DNA of 21,250 nt, taken from assembly GCA_008330645.1 (NCBI GenBank), contig VLTN01000133.1, forward strand, positions 1 to 21,250, read 5' to 3'. Position 1 is the first letter of the stretch, and every line of letters begins with the position of its first letter. Of the stretch, positions 8,934 through 17,291 are shown piece after piece. The DNA comes from Cafeteria roenbergensis. Taxonomy: Eukaryota; Sar; Bigyra; Bicosoecida; Cafeteriaceae. Below the pieces are notes generated by a model. That model had not been told where the DNA came from and ran no database searches. It was given only the letters and a program-made list of their open reading frames with translations. Position numbers and translations under genes: made by a program.

Positions 8934-11556
8934 TGACCCGCGCCGACCGGATTGTGGGGGCCACGCGCTCCCACGCGTGGCGGAGGCCCGCGGCCCAGGT
9001 GGCAGAGCCGGCCGCGAATTCTTCGGTGAACGCGCAGTTGTGGCGGCTGATCAAGTCGGCCGCCTCGTTTTCGACGCCTGGTATGTGCATCGCCTCCAGG
9101 AAAATACGGTTGTCAAGCAGGAGGGCGGCAAGGGCCTCGCCGAGGTCGTCGGCGTGCGCCGAAGCGGAACTGGCCTTCCCGCAGGACGCGGCCAGAGCTG
9201 CCATGTTGTCCGAAAACAGGCGCACCGACCTGCCAGCTAGAGCGTCCGCCATGGAATGGACCACGTGCACGACCGTGAGCAATTCCGACCTCGTGGATGC
9301 CGGCACGCGGGCGTCGTACTCGACCGTGATCGCCGTGGGGAGAAGGCCACGGCCCCGCGCACCGTCGTGCAGTGCGCCGTTGGCCACCGATGATGCCGCG
9401 AGAGCGACGGCGCCGCCCCGAGAGGACGATGCATCCGTGATTAGCGTGACGGCTGGAAACTTGTCCGGGAACGCCCGGCGGCACACGTCGGAGACGGGCC
9501 AGACGCGGCGCACGAAGAGGCTTCGTAGGCGGCCGGCGCCCGAGGCCGCGGCCCGAGAGAACCAGGCACCCGAGGCGGCCCCCGAGAGAGCCTGGCGCAG
9601 CCGGCGTAGCCAGAGCCCGACCGGCGGAGCGACGCACGCCAACCAGCCAAGGGGACCCAGCAGGCGCCGCAAGGAAGGGGGCGACACGGCCCCGCAGACT
9701 GCGACGGATGCCAGTTCCTGCTCGAGGGATTCCGCCAGGGCGGGAGCGTAGCCGATGGTGGCCTCTGGGCCGGCCGTCGAGATGGAGAGGCCAATCCACC
9801 GAATTGAGGTGCCCGGCGGGGGGCACTTGGCCTCAGCCATTGGGAGCCCCAGCGCGGAGAATCTGCGGATGACCGACAGACGGAAGGCGTCCGCCTCCGC
9901 CCTGGTGCCGACCATGTAGCCCAGCGTGTCGTCGCAGTAGCTCACGACGCGGGCCCTGCCATCCGCGCGGCGGAGGCTCTTAGCCACCGCGTGAACGATG
10001 GCGTTCATGGCGCTGGACGACCACCGTGATCCCATGCTGCAGGTGGTAACTCGGTACGTGCGGCCCGCCCACCGCACGGCCGCGGCCCCTCGCGCTTGGG
10101 CCGAGAGCATGATGCGGCGGAAGGCCGTCGTAATGTCCCACGACATGAGGAAGACGGACTGGCCCGGCGCCGGGCTGGGCGCAGTACGCAGCCAAGCCGC
10201 CACCCCCGGGATGGACACGGTGGCCGGGAAAGGCAGGCGGCTGGTGTCGCAGGCGCCGTTCGGCCCGCGTATCTTCCCCGAGCGGGATCGGCTGCTGTCG
10301 TCGCAGATAAGCCGACCCCGACCGCTTGCCTTCGCGACAAGGCTGAGGGGGCTCGGCGGCGGTGCCCGCGCCCCGGGGGGAACGGGGACGATCCACCAGT
10401 TGTCGGCGTCCCGCTGGAGCAGCGACTGGACAGAGTCCGCGGTACCGGCGTTGTCCAGGCGGTTCGGACGAGGCTGGAAGGCCGCGACGGGGTGCGAAAG
10501 CTCCGCCGGGGCGCCGAGGAGCGCGCACGCGAAGGCGTGGTGCCAGGACGAATCACCCGGGCGCCGGAGCTCCCGCAGGACCGCGACAGGGCAGAGTCGG
10601 GGCACGTCAGGATTGGCGAGCGGAGCCACGATGGGAAAGTCCACCAGCGTGCAGGGCGAGCCGTCGTGGCGGGCGCCGGCCGACGTCGCGGCCTCGTTCG
10701 CCGCCGCGTCGACGGCCGGAGCAAGGACGCCGGAACGGGACAGCTCGTCGAGCCACGTGCTCAGCTCCTTCGGCGGAACGGAGTGGACGTCCATGTCATT
10801 AGCGGCGAGGAGGGCCGCCGCGCGGTGGAAGTGTACAGAGGGGGATCCGGGGGCCGCCCACGACTGCCCCGAGGATGAGACCAGTTGTGGGGGTGTCGGG
10901 ACAACCGGGGCCGGCGTAGTCAGCGAACAGCGGTATCGCTCGGCGGCTGGGCTGGCCCGGTATGGCGCGGTGGTCGGCACACGGGCCGAGGGCCGCAGGG
11001 GCACCTCGGCCGTCTCGCCGCATGGGGACTCGCCGGGCGTGGGCTCCGGGTCCGGCGTGCTGCCCGGCGGGGGCCCCGGCGGACCGTCCTCTTGGGCGGA
11101 TCGCCGCCGACCCACGGTGCCGGGCTTCGGCGCGGGATCCGGAGCGACCGGGGACAGCGGCCGCGCGCAGCCGGGCGGGGCAGCGCGAAGCCGGAGGGGC
11201 CGGGCCCGCGTCGTGGGGCACAAGCGCCCATCGGGTGGGCGCCCCCGATGCGGCCAGGGCCCGCTGGGGTCCCGGTGCCGTGGTCCCCGCGCGACCGCCA
11301 GGGCGAGGTTGTAGGCGCGTGGCGTTGGCGTGGCCGCGGCCGACGGTTCCTCGTGTGTGCGGTTAGTGCTCGGTTGTGCGCCAGTGCGCGCGTCGGCTGG
11401 GACGGCGCGCTCCTCCCGCATCACTCCGCGGAGGCGCCGAGTCAGCGCCGCGGAGAGCCTCGAAAATCCGACCGGCCAACGCGAGGCAGACCCCCTAGCC
11501 GCTCGGCGAGAGAGGTGGCCGTACCCGACGCGCCGGCGGCCGCGAGCCGGGCCCAC
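8842..11556 (-). CDS. Reverse transcriptase-RNase H polyprotein of the retrotransposon
   Basis: A 904-aa protein that copies the element RNA into DNA and removes the RNA template. Residues 1-240 are Pro/Arg-rich without a recognised domain and may be a gag-like remnant or linker. Residues 380-550 form the RT core: LSLVAKASGRGRLICDD, the catalytic Asp474 in MSWDITTAFRRI, and the YCDD box (540-543) in place of YxDD as YADD. RNase H lies at about 700-840 with Asp708 (LITDASSSRGG), Glu758 (RSELLTV), Asp783 (LFSDNMAAL) and Asp834 (ENEAADLISR), the full DEDD set. No protease, methyltransferase or DDE integrase is seen. The ORF begins only about 88 bases inside A1, so there is no room for an upstream gag gene. 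The first Met (11556) is used by default; Met46 is an alternative. Confidence 0.9.
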   Translation of the reverse strand: MGPARGRRRVGYGHLSRRAARGSASRWPVGFSRLSAALTRRLRGVMREERAVPADARTGAQPSTNRTHEEPSAAATPTPRAYNLALAVARGPRHRDPSGPWPHRGRPPDGRLCPTTRARPLRLRAAPPGCARPLSPVAPDPAPKPGTVGRRRSAQEDGPPGPPPGSTPDPEPTPGESPCGETAEVPLRPSARVPTTAPYRASPAAERYRCSLTTPAPVVPTPPQLVSSSGQSWAAPGSPSVHFHRAAALLAANDMDVHSVPPKELSTWLDELSRSGVLAPAVDAAANEAATSAGARHDGSPCTLVDFPIVAPLANPDVPRLCPVAVLRELRRPGDSSWHHAFACALLGAPAELSHPVAAFQPRPNRLDNAGTADSVQSLLQRDADNWWIVPVPPGARAPPPSPLSLVAKASGRGRLICDDSSRSRSGKIRGPNGACDTSRLPFPATVSIPGVAAWLRTAPSPAPGQSVFLMSWDITTAFRRIMLSAQARGAAAVRWAGRTYRVTTCSMGSRWSSSAMNAIVHAVAKSLRRADGRARVVSYCDDTLGYMVGTRAEADAFRLSVIRRFSALGLPMAEAKCPPPGTSIRWIGLSISTAGPEATIGYAPALAESLEQELASVAVCGAVSPPSLRRLLGPLGWLACVAPPVGLWLRRLRQALSGAASGAWFSRAAASGAGRLRSLFVRRVWPVSDVCRRAFPDKFPAVTLITDASSSRGGAVALAASSVANGALHDGARGRGLLPTAITVEYDARVPASTRSELLTVVHVVHSMADALAGRSVRLFSDNMAALAASCGKASSASAHADDLGEALAALLLDNRIFLEAMHIPGVENEAADLISRHNCAFTEEFAAGSATWAAGLRHAWERVAPTIRSARVNGIILRPRCERIRAGTACPDGGTAIFSARA

Positions 11557-11643
11557 AGGTCAGCCTCCGTCGCTTCGGGTCGTCCCGCCAGGCGCTTCAG
11601 GGTAGCGAGGCGGTCCTTGGGGGCGGCCCGGCCGACCGCGCAA

Positions 11644-11878
11644 GCACAGACAGGAGGGCGACGAGGTCGCCTGTTGCGTTGGGTGGAGCGAACACACCCG
11701 TTGCTGGGAGCCGAGAAGGCGGCGAGCGAGTGCTCGGTGAGGGAGTCCTCAAGTGTGTCGGTTCAGGGCGCAGGCCCCGTGGCCCTTTCCCCTGGGCAGA
11801 GTCATCGGGCGGCAGAGCCGCCCGAGCCTCGCCCAAACGGTACGCACCTGCCCCGTGGGTTCAACCAAACGACCCTAC
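11644..11878 (-). repeat. Split direct repeat A1 (5' end of the retrotransposon)
   Basis: Copy of A2 (7280-7503). The match ends at GACCCTAC (11871-11878), and the next base begins another repeat (11879-12037). As the 5' terminal repeat it should contain the element promoter, but I see no TATA box. Confidence 0.9.
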
Positions 11879-12037
11879 CACCGGGTGAGCTCGCTTCTCG
11901 GAGGGCGCAAAACGATTGACGATCGGCGAGGTACAGCTCTGCCGTAGAAAGCAGAGCCACATGCGCTCGCAAGGTTTAGCGGTAGCGTTTCGATGCCAAC
12001 CAAGTTGTACAGCAGCCCTAGATTTCGATCATTTCCA
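11879..12037. repeat. Direct repeat R, copy 1
   Basis: 159 bases from CACCGGGTG to GATCATTTCCA, nearly identical to 12216-12374. It starts at the base after the retrotransposon end. It contains an internal stem, GCTCTGC/GCAGAGC around CGTAGAAA. Confidence 0.95.
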
Positions 12038-12215
12038 GGCAGAGTGGAGGCGAGAATCGCCGATGCTGACCTTATGGCTAAAGATTCGGCTCGGCGGGGA
12101 CCGCCAGGGTCGCCCGAGGGACGGGAAGGTGGGTCAAACGAGTTCACGCACACACCACACGGGGCGCGCGCGAGACGGTACGGGGTACGACCCGGGAAGC
12201 CCACGTGGGCTTGAG
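12038..12215. other. Segment between the two R repeats, A2-like in position
   Basis: 178 bases without a gene. Near 12122-12143, AGGTGGGTCAAACGAGTTCAC resembles 7253-7272, which lies between B2 and A2 of the retrotransposon. A perfect 16-base palindrome, AAGCCCACGTGGGCTT, lies at 12197-12212, close to the edge of R copy 2. Together with R it could be a B-A-B relic of a related element. Confidence 0.5.
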
Positions 12216-12374
12216 CACCGGGTGCGCTCGCTTCTCGGAGGGCGCAAAACGATCGACGATCGGCGAGGTACAGCTCTGCCGTAGAAAGCAGAGCCACATG
12301 CGCTCGCAAGGTTTAGCGGTAGCGTTTCGATGCCAACCAAGTTGTACAGCAGCCCTAGATTTCGATCATTTCCA
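12216..12374. repeat. Direct repeat R, copy 2
   Basis: 159-base copy of 11879-12037 in the same orientation, with only a few substitutions (for example GTGCGCTCG for GTGAGCTCG). Unrelated sequence begins at 12375. Confidence 0.95.
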
Positions 12375-12378
12375 TGTC

Positions 12379-12449
12379 GACTCCGAGCAAGGCACTGCTT
12401 CTCCCAGCACGCTCCCGCCGGGCACCTAGCTGGTGCCCATTTGGCCACT
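12379..12449. repeat. Direct repeat S, copy 1
   Basis: 71 bases, GACTCCGAGCAAGGCACTGC to TTTGGCCACT, repeated at 12844-12914. It contains GGCACC-TAGCT-GGTGCC, again inverted arms around a 5-base spacer. Confidence 0.85.
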
Positions 12450-12843
12450 ATTGGTTCGGAATCCGGTTGGGTTCATCTTTGTCCGCAGACGTAGATTCTA
12501 CCCCGGCGAAACAGACGAGCCATCTGGCATCGTCACGACACTCTCTTGGGCTACGCGGCTTCCCAGCAGCGTGCTGGGGGTGCCCCCGGCGTGACTCAGA
12601 GAGTCCCGAGCTCTAATCTTCCCGCCTGCGTTGGCGGCCAAGACAAGCAGCTCGCTGGCAAGGCGCGCGCAGCGTGCGCTTCGCTTTGCCCGCCGTGCCG
12701 TGCGAACGTTCGCACAGCACGCCAGGGCCCGTTGCGGTCGGCTTTGAGGTTGTGTGAGGGCAAAGCCGCATTCGTGACCCGCCCGCCCATCCCGCGGCAG
12801 GCTGGGAGGTGGCTTGCGAGGTTTCAGTGCCCCTGTGGGTGCA
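12450..12843. other. Repeat-flanked non-coding stretch
   Basis: No gene is recognised. It includes a perfect 16-base palindrome, GTGCGAACGTTCGCAC (12700-12715). The open frames that cross it have no known domain. Confidence 0.4.
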
Positions 12844-12914
12844 GACTCCGAGCAAGGCACTGCCACTCCTAGCCTGCTGGCGCCGGACACCTAACAGGTG
12901 CCCATTTGGCCACT
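12844..12914. repeat. Direct repeat S, copy 2
   Basis: Diverged copy of 12379-12449 in the same orientation and of the same length. Confidence 0.85.
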
Positions 12915-12989
12915 GCTGTGTTTGTGATGTAAATCTTGTGCTGCTGTCCCCTCGAGTTGAGAGGCCGCCTTCAGATGCGGCAACAACAC

Positions 12990-13095
12990 CGGGCCCGCTC
13001 TGCCCCACGGCAGGCGCGGGCCATCCCGACCCGCTCGCAAGCCCGCCCTCTGGGCGAGCACTCCGACCCGAGCCCGCGTGGGGGCTCGCCGGCCG
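12990..13095. repeat. Direct repeat T, copy 1
   Basis: Repeats at an offset of 165 bases (13155-13260). Shared strings include GCGCGGGCCATCC, CCCGCTCGCAAGCCCGCCCT and GAGCCCGCGTGGGGGCTC. Confidence 0.85.
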
Positions 13096-13154
13096 TATCC
13101 CGTTCCCGCCGCGCGCATGCGTTCCGACTAGCGCGTGAGCGGTCTCGACCACAT

Positions 13155-13260
13155 GACCCCGGCTCTGCCTCACGGCAAGCGCGGGCCATCCGACCCGCTC
13201 GCAAGCCCGCCCTTTGGGCGAGCACACCGGTTCGAGCCCGCGTGGGGGCTCACCGGCCGC
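13155..13260. repeat. Direct repeat T, copy 2
   Basis: Copy of 12990-13095. Read on the minus strand, its GAGCCCCCACGCGGGCTC region and what follows also resemble the junction at 12197-12245, which ties it to the R array. Confidence 0.8.
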
Positions 13261-13264
13261 ACCC

Positions 13265-13380
13265 GCACCCGTACCCGCCGTACGCGCGCGCCCCGAGTGG
13301 TGTGCGTGTGCTCGATTCGATCGTTTGACCCCTCCCTCCCGTCCCTCGGGCGACCCCGTGCGGTCCCCGCCGCGCCAAAC
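13265..13380 (-). repeat. Inverted, diverged copy of 12086-12185
   Basis: Read on the minus strand it shares, in the same order as 12086-12185, GGCGGGGACCGC, GGTCGCCCGAGGGACGGGA, GGTCAAACGA and CGGGGCGCGCGCG, with short indels. With repeat T it makes 12960-13380 an inverted relative of the R array. Confidence 0.8.
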
Positions 13381-13533
13381 TTAAGCCATTTGAGTCAACA
13401 CCAGTCCTCCACCAACAAGCGGCCTCTCAACGCCCACTCAGGTCAGCAGATGCGTGATCGCCATTCCCCACGATCACACACACCAGGATGAATCGGTGGC
13501 GTCGTCGGACAGCAGATTGAAAATGGCACAAGC

Positions 13534-16500
13534 TCACCTCCAGCCACAGGCTCGGCGCCACAAGGCCAGGCTTGCGCGCCGATGCCAACGCTGGAAGCAG
13601 TCAGCTCGCTCAAGCACCCTTGCCACTGAGTCGTTGGCGGCAACGGAGAGCGCAGTTTCGCCGGCCTGTGAGCAAAAACAAACAGGGCTCCGTGCAAGCA
13701 AACAGTGCATTGTTCAGCGCCAAGACGAGCGCTTCGAGAAAACCAACAGCAGCGCAGGACGTGCGGGGCACGAAAATGCCGCTGCCCGACTCTTGTTCGC
13801 CTGCAAGGAACGTGGAGCAGCCCGAGCCGAAACCAGGCGCAACTTACGACATTGGTCACCTCCACGTCTGCGCCCCGATCCAGCAGCTCCCGCACCATGG
13901 ATTCCGTGCCCGCGGATGCAGCCGTCAGCAATGCGTTCCAGCCATCCTGTGCTCATGCCGCCCGGCCCACGATGTACGCTCTTGTTGAGAGGCAATGGTG
14001 CCCACAAGCGAATGGAGGCAAAGGCGTCCCAAGCTTGCCAAGAGAAGCGAGTCGCGCGCACAGCGGATGGTCGGCCGCGTGACAGCTCCCGAGTGCGACC
14101 CTCCTCACGTGATCGCAGGCTTCGATATCAGCACCTGCCTTCAGAAGTAGACCAGCAGCACCGAGACGGCGCATTCGCAGCGCAATCAGCAGTGGCGGGG
14201 CACTGGCGCCTGCGCCTGGCAGCAATCCCAAACTCCGTGCCGCCTCCTCTACCCAGGGCGGAGCCCTGGCTTCGCCCGCGGCCTCGACCCCGGCCACGAC
14301 TGGCCTGGCCACCACCGGCATCGCGTGGAAAGGCGTGAGGGAATCGGTGCGAACCACCCAGCACCGAGGCGGGGCCGCCGGCGACGCAGCCCCGGCAGAC
14401 GCGACCGAAATCGCGGCGCCTCCCGGAGCCGCGGCCCCAGCGTCCGAGTGCGAGGCGAACTTGCGGTGCAGCGCTGAGGAGGGGGCGAAGGGAACGGGCA
14501 GCTGCAGCGGAGGGGGGTCCTGCGCGTCGGGCCCAGCATCCACGTTGACGCGGCAGGCGCACAACGCGCACCACAGCCGGCGCGACGGCGCTTCTGCGGC
14601 GGGAATGGTGCCGCCCGAGAGCGACGAGGCTGACAGCTGGAAGGACCCAGGGGGGCGGGCGGGGCTCACTGGCTCTGCCTCGAGCAAGTCTCGCACCCCG
14701 CGGGTGCCGAGCGCTCCGGCAGCAGGCGACGGGTCGGCGTCGATGGCCACAGTCGCCGCCTCCTGCGCGGCCTGAGGTCCTGCCCAGCTCAGCAGCTGCC
14801 CAGGCGAGCGCTGCTGAACCGGACTGACGCGCCGGGGAGCCTGTCGGGTGGCGGCCGCGTGCCCGGCGGCAGAAGAGCTTGGCACAGAGGGCGGCGCCTG
14901 GTGCTGGCTGGTGGCAGGGGGAGGCGGAGGGACCTGGGCCTGTGCCGAGGCACAGGCGGGTGTGCCAGCGAGGCCGCTCCCCCGCGGACTGCTAACAGGC
15001 GAACTTGAAGCATCGGACGACGACGCCGACGAAGGGGCCTCGGACTGGTTCCCGGGCGCGGGCAGGGCGCCCTGAGAGGGGCGCTGCGGCTTCGCCAGCT
15101 GCTTCTGCGAGAATCCTGCAGTTGCTGTGAGGACCGACACCGCAGTGGACCCGTTCCGCACCCCAGCTTCTTGAAACTTGCGCACGAACCACGCGCTAAG
15201 GAGCGAGTCAGACGGGGGGCGCACGAGCTGCTCCCGCAGACGTGAGTCCACAAGGATGACCGAGCCCCAGTCGTTCGCGTGGCGGATGCAGCGCCCCAGT
15301 GCCTGGTTCAGCGCGCGGTAGGCTTGGTGACGGTACCACAGCCCGCCAGCAAGGGGCTCTTGCGATGCGCGGGCCGACCTCGCGCCGCGCGCAGGGCTGC
15401 TTGGCTGGGAGCCCAGTGGCAGCTGCAGCTGCCCTTGCGCCCCACTGGCTGCCTCTGCAGCCCTGTACTCAGATGACAGCTCGTCCTGGTACGCCTGCTT
15501 CAGCCTCACAGGCGCGTCCAGTGCGGCGTAAGGCGTGCCCACCAGAATCACGCCTCTGGCCGCATCGTCCGCGAAGTCGATTCCCTCGCTCACTTTTCCG
15601 CGGAACACCGCGAACAGCACTGCGCCAGTTTGAGCGTCGGCCGGCATGCCTGCCCCGGGCCCAAAGTCCGACCGCTCGCTCCACAGCCGCCGAAGCAACG
15701 GAATGCCTGATCGGAAGCCGCCCGTGTGGCCGCCGAGCGCATCCTGGCCTCGCCACCTCCCCCGCTGGCCTGCGCCCCGCCCCTGCCCAGCTCTCGCGGC
15801 CTGCAACCGAGCGCGCAGGCTTGCCGCCTCAAGCCTGCGCCTCCTCCCCGCGTCCCCCACGCTCAACGCCTCTCGACCCGCCGTGTCGACAGCGCCCAGA
15901 TCCGACTCCTCGCTGCTCGCGTACGCCGGCTCCCCGCTGTCTTCACCGCTTCCCTCGCAATCGGCGGCGCCACCGTCACCGACGCCGTCCGCGACAACGT
16001 AACTTTCACCGTCACTGTCACCTTCGCCGTCGTGGTCGCGGTTGCCCCAGCGGCGGCCGAGTGTGCCCGACGCCTTCTCGAACGACAGGCGCACGCCCTC
16101 GGCTGCGGAGGGTCGCGCCGCCGCCCCCCGGCTGCGCCGCTCGTCGGAGCGGGGATCGGACCTTGCCTTCACGCCGGCTGCCTCCTGCAGCTCTTCTCGT
16201 CCGGCGCGTCGCTGCCAGCGGCGAATCGACCGCACGTACTTGCGCATCACACGCTTAAAATGAGGGCCTTGCGAGCGGGGCTCCACGCAAAGGCGCTTAA
16301 ACGCGGCGAGGTGCTCCAGCGTGTTGGGAGGGCGCGTTGCCGCTTCGGCAGCAGCCTCGACCCCTTCCCCGGCGGGACGAAGCGCGTTGGCTGCCGTCAC
16401 CATCCGCGCAGGGCTCTCCGCCCAGCGCTCCACGCACCTCGTCAGTGTGTCGTACGACGGGAAAAACACCAGGAGGCCCCCAGGAATGCGCCCGGCGGCC

Positions 16501-17257
16501 TCGACGAGAAGCCTGCCCAGGGCGTCTTGCCACACGGCACTCTTGCGACTCACAGCCGAGCCGTCGAGCTCCACGCCGCAGCACTCGCTGACCCACGACG
16601 GAAGCAAAGACAGCCCTGCGTGGTGCGGAGCGCTCAGCCGCACGGGAAAGCTGGTGCCCAGCTCGCTCGCGAAGCTGTCTGCGGGAGACAGCGTGCCGGA
16701 CGTGAGAAGCACTGAGTGTGCCGTCGCCTGCACAGGGCTGAAGGCCACCGCGGCGTTGAGGCACCACAGGTCCAGCTGAACGTCTCCTTGGATCCAGCCG
16801 GGCGCTGCCACGGCGCGCTTGCGGGAGGAACGCCTCCCGCTCCCTGCCCCGCTCGGCTGCGCCGCGCTGCTGGCCGGTGTCACTCCCGAAGGGCCCGCTT
16901 CCAGGCCGTCAGCGTCGTCGCCAGAAGCGTCCACCCACTCTACGAAGCCGGCAGATGCGGCCTCGCCACCGCTTGTCTCGGAGCCAGCCCCTGCCCGGCG
17001 GCTCGCATTTGCCCAGGGCATTGGCCGGTGGCTGCAGTACCGCCGAGGCGTCCTGGCGAGGCCAAGTCTGAATGCGTCTGCCGCCGGCCGCTCTGCGCCT
17101 CCGCCCGCACCCAGGCCATCCCGAACCGTGGAGTGGAGAAACCCCAGTGTCTGCAGCAGCTCGCCCACCAGCGCAAGCGTGGCCTGCCCGGCCATCACTC
17201 GCATATTGCGGCCCCTGCCCCCGCCGCCACTGCTGCTGCTGCTGCCGCCGCCGCCGC

Positions 17258-17291
<34 letters not shown>

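Larger units (their letters stand above)
7095..11878 (-). mobile_element. Tyrosine-recombinase retrotransposon, Ngaro/PAT-type (DIRS order), with split direct repeats
   Basis: The element reads on the minus strand in the order A1 (11878-11644), RT-RNase H ORF, overlapping tyrosine recombinase ORF, B1 (7661-7516), A2 (7503-7280), B2 (7240-7095). That A1-ORFs-B1-A2-B2 arrangement, with all repeats in direct orientation, is the hallmark of Ngaro- and PAT-like elements of the DIRS order. These integrate a circular cDNA by tyrosine recombinase instead of a DDE integrase. There are no LTRs, no DDE integrase and no visible target-site duplication, as expected. Both large ORFs are open throughout. 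A1 and A2 differ at roughly a dozen positions plus an 11-base indel, and B1 and B2 at a handful, so the copy is not brand new. There is no separate gag ORF. Ends are set by where repeat identity stops and are good to a few bases. Confidence 0.9.

Noticed and set aside
7095-11878. LTR retrotransposon or bacterial-type integron reading of the element
   Set aside because: The repeats are split and interleaved (A1, B1-A2-B2) instead of forming two equal LTRs, no DDE integrase is present, and RT-RNase H plus tyrosine recombinase define the DIRS order.
12546-12872. Open frames between the S repeats
   Set aside because: They span repeat sequence and a palindrome, exist in both orientations and show no domain.
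7215-13170. GGCAGAGCC/GGCTCTGCC as a shared recombinase-binding core across all repeats
   Set aside because: The same 9-mer also occurs in the helicase gene, in the 5305-5602 spacer and inside the RT ORF, so its recurrence is not clearly above chance in this GC-rich DNA.
7095-13380. CRISPR array suggested by multiple direct repeats
   Set aside because: Repeats are 70-240 bases long, irregularly spaced and eukaryotic in context, with no short regular repeat-spacer pattern.
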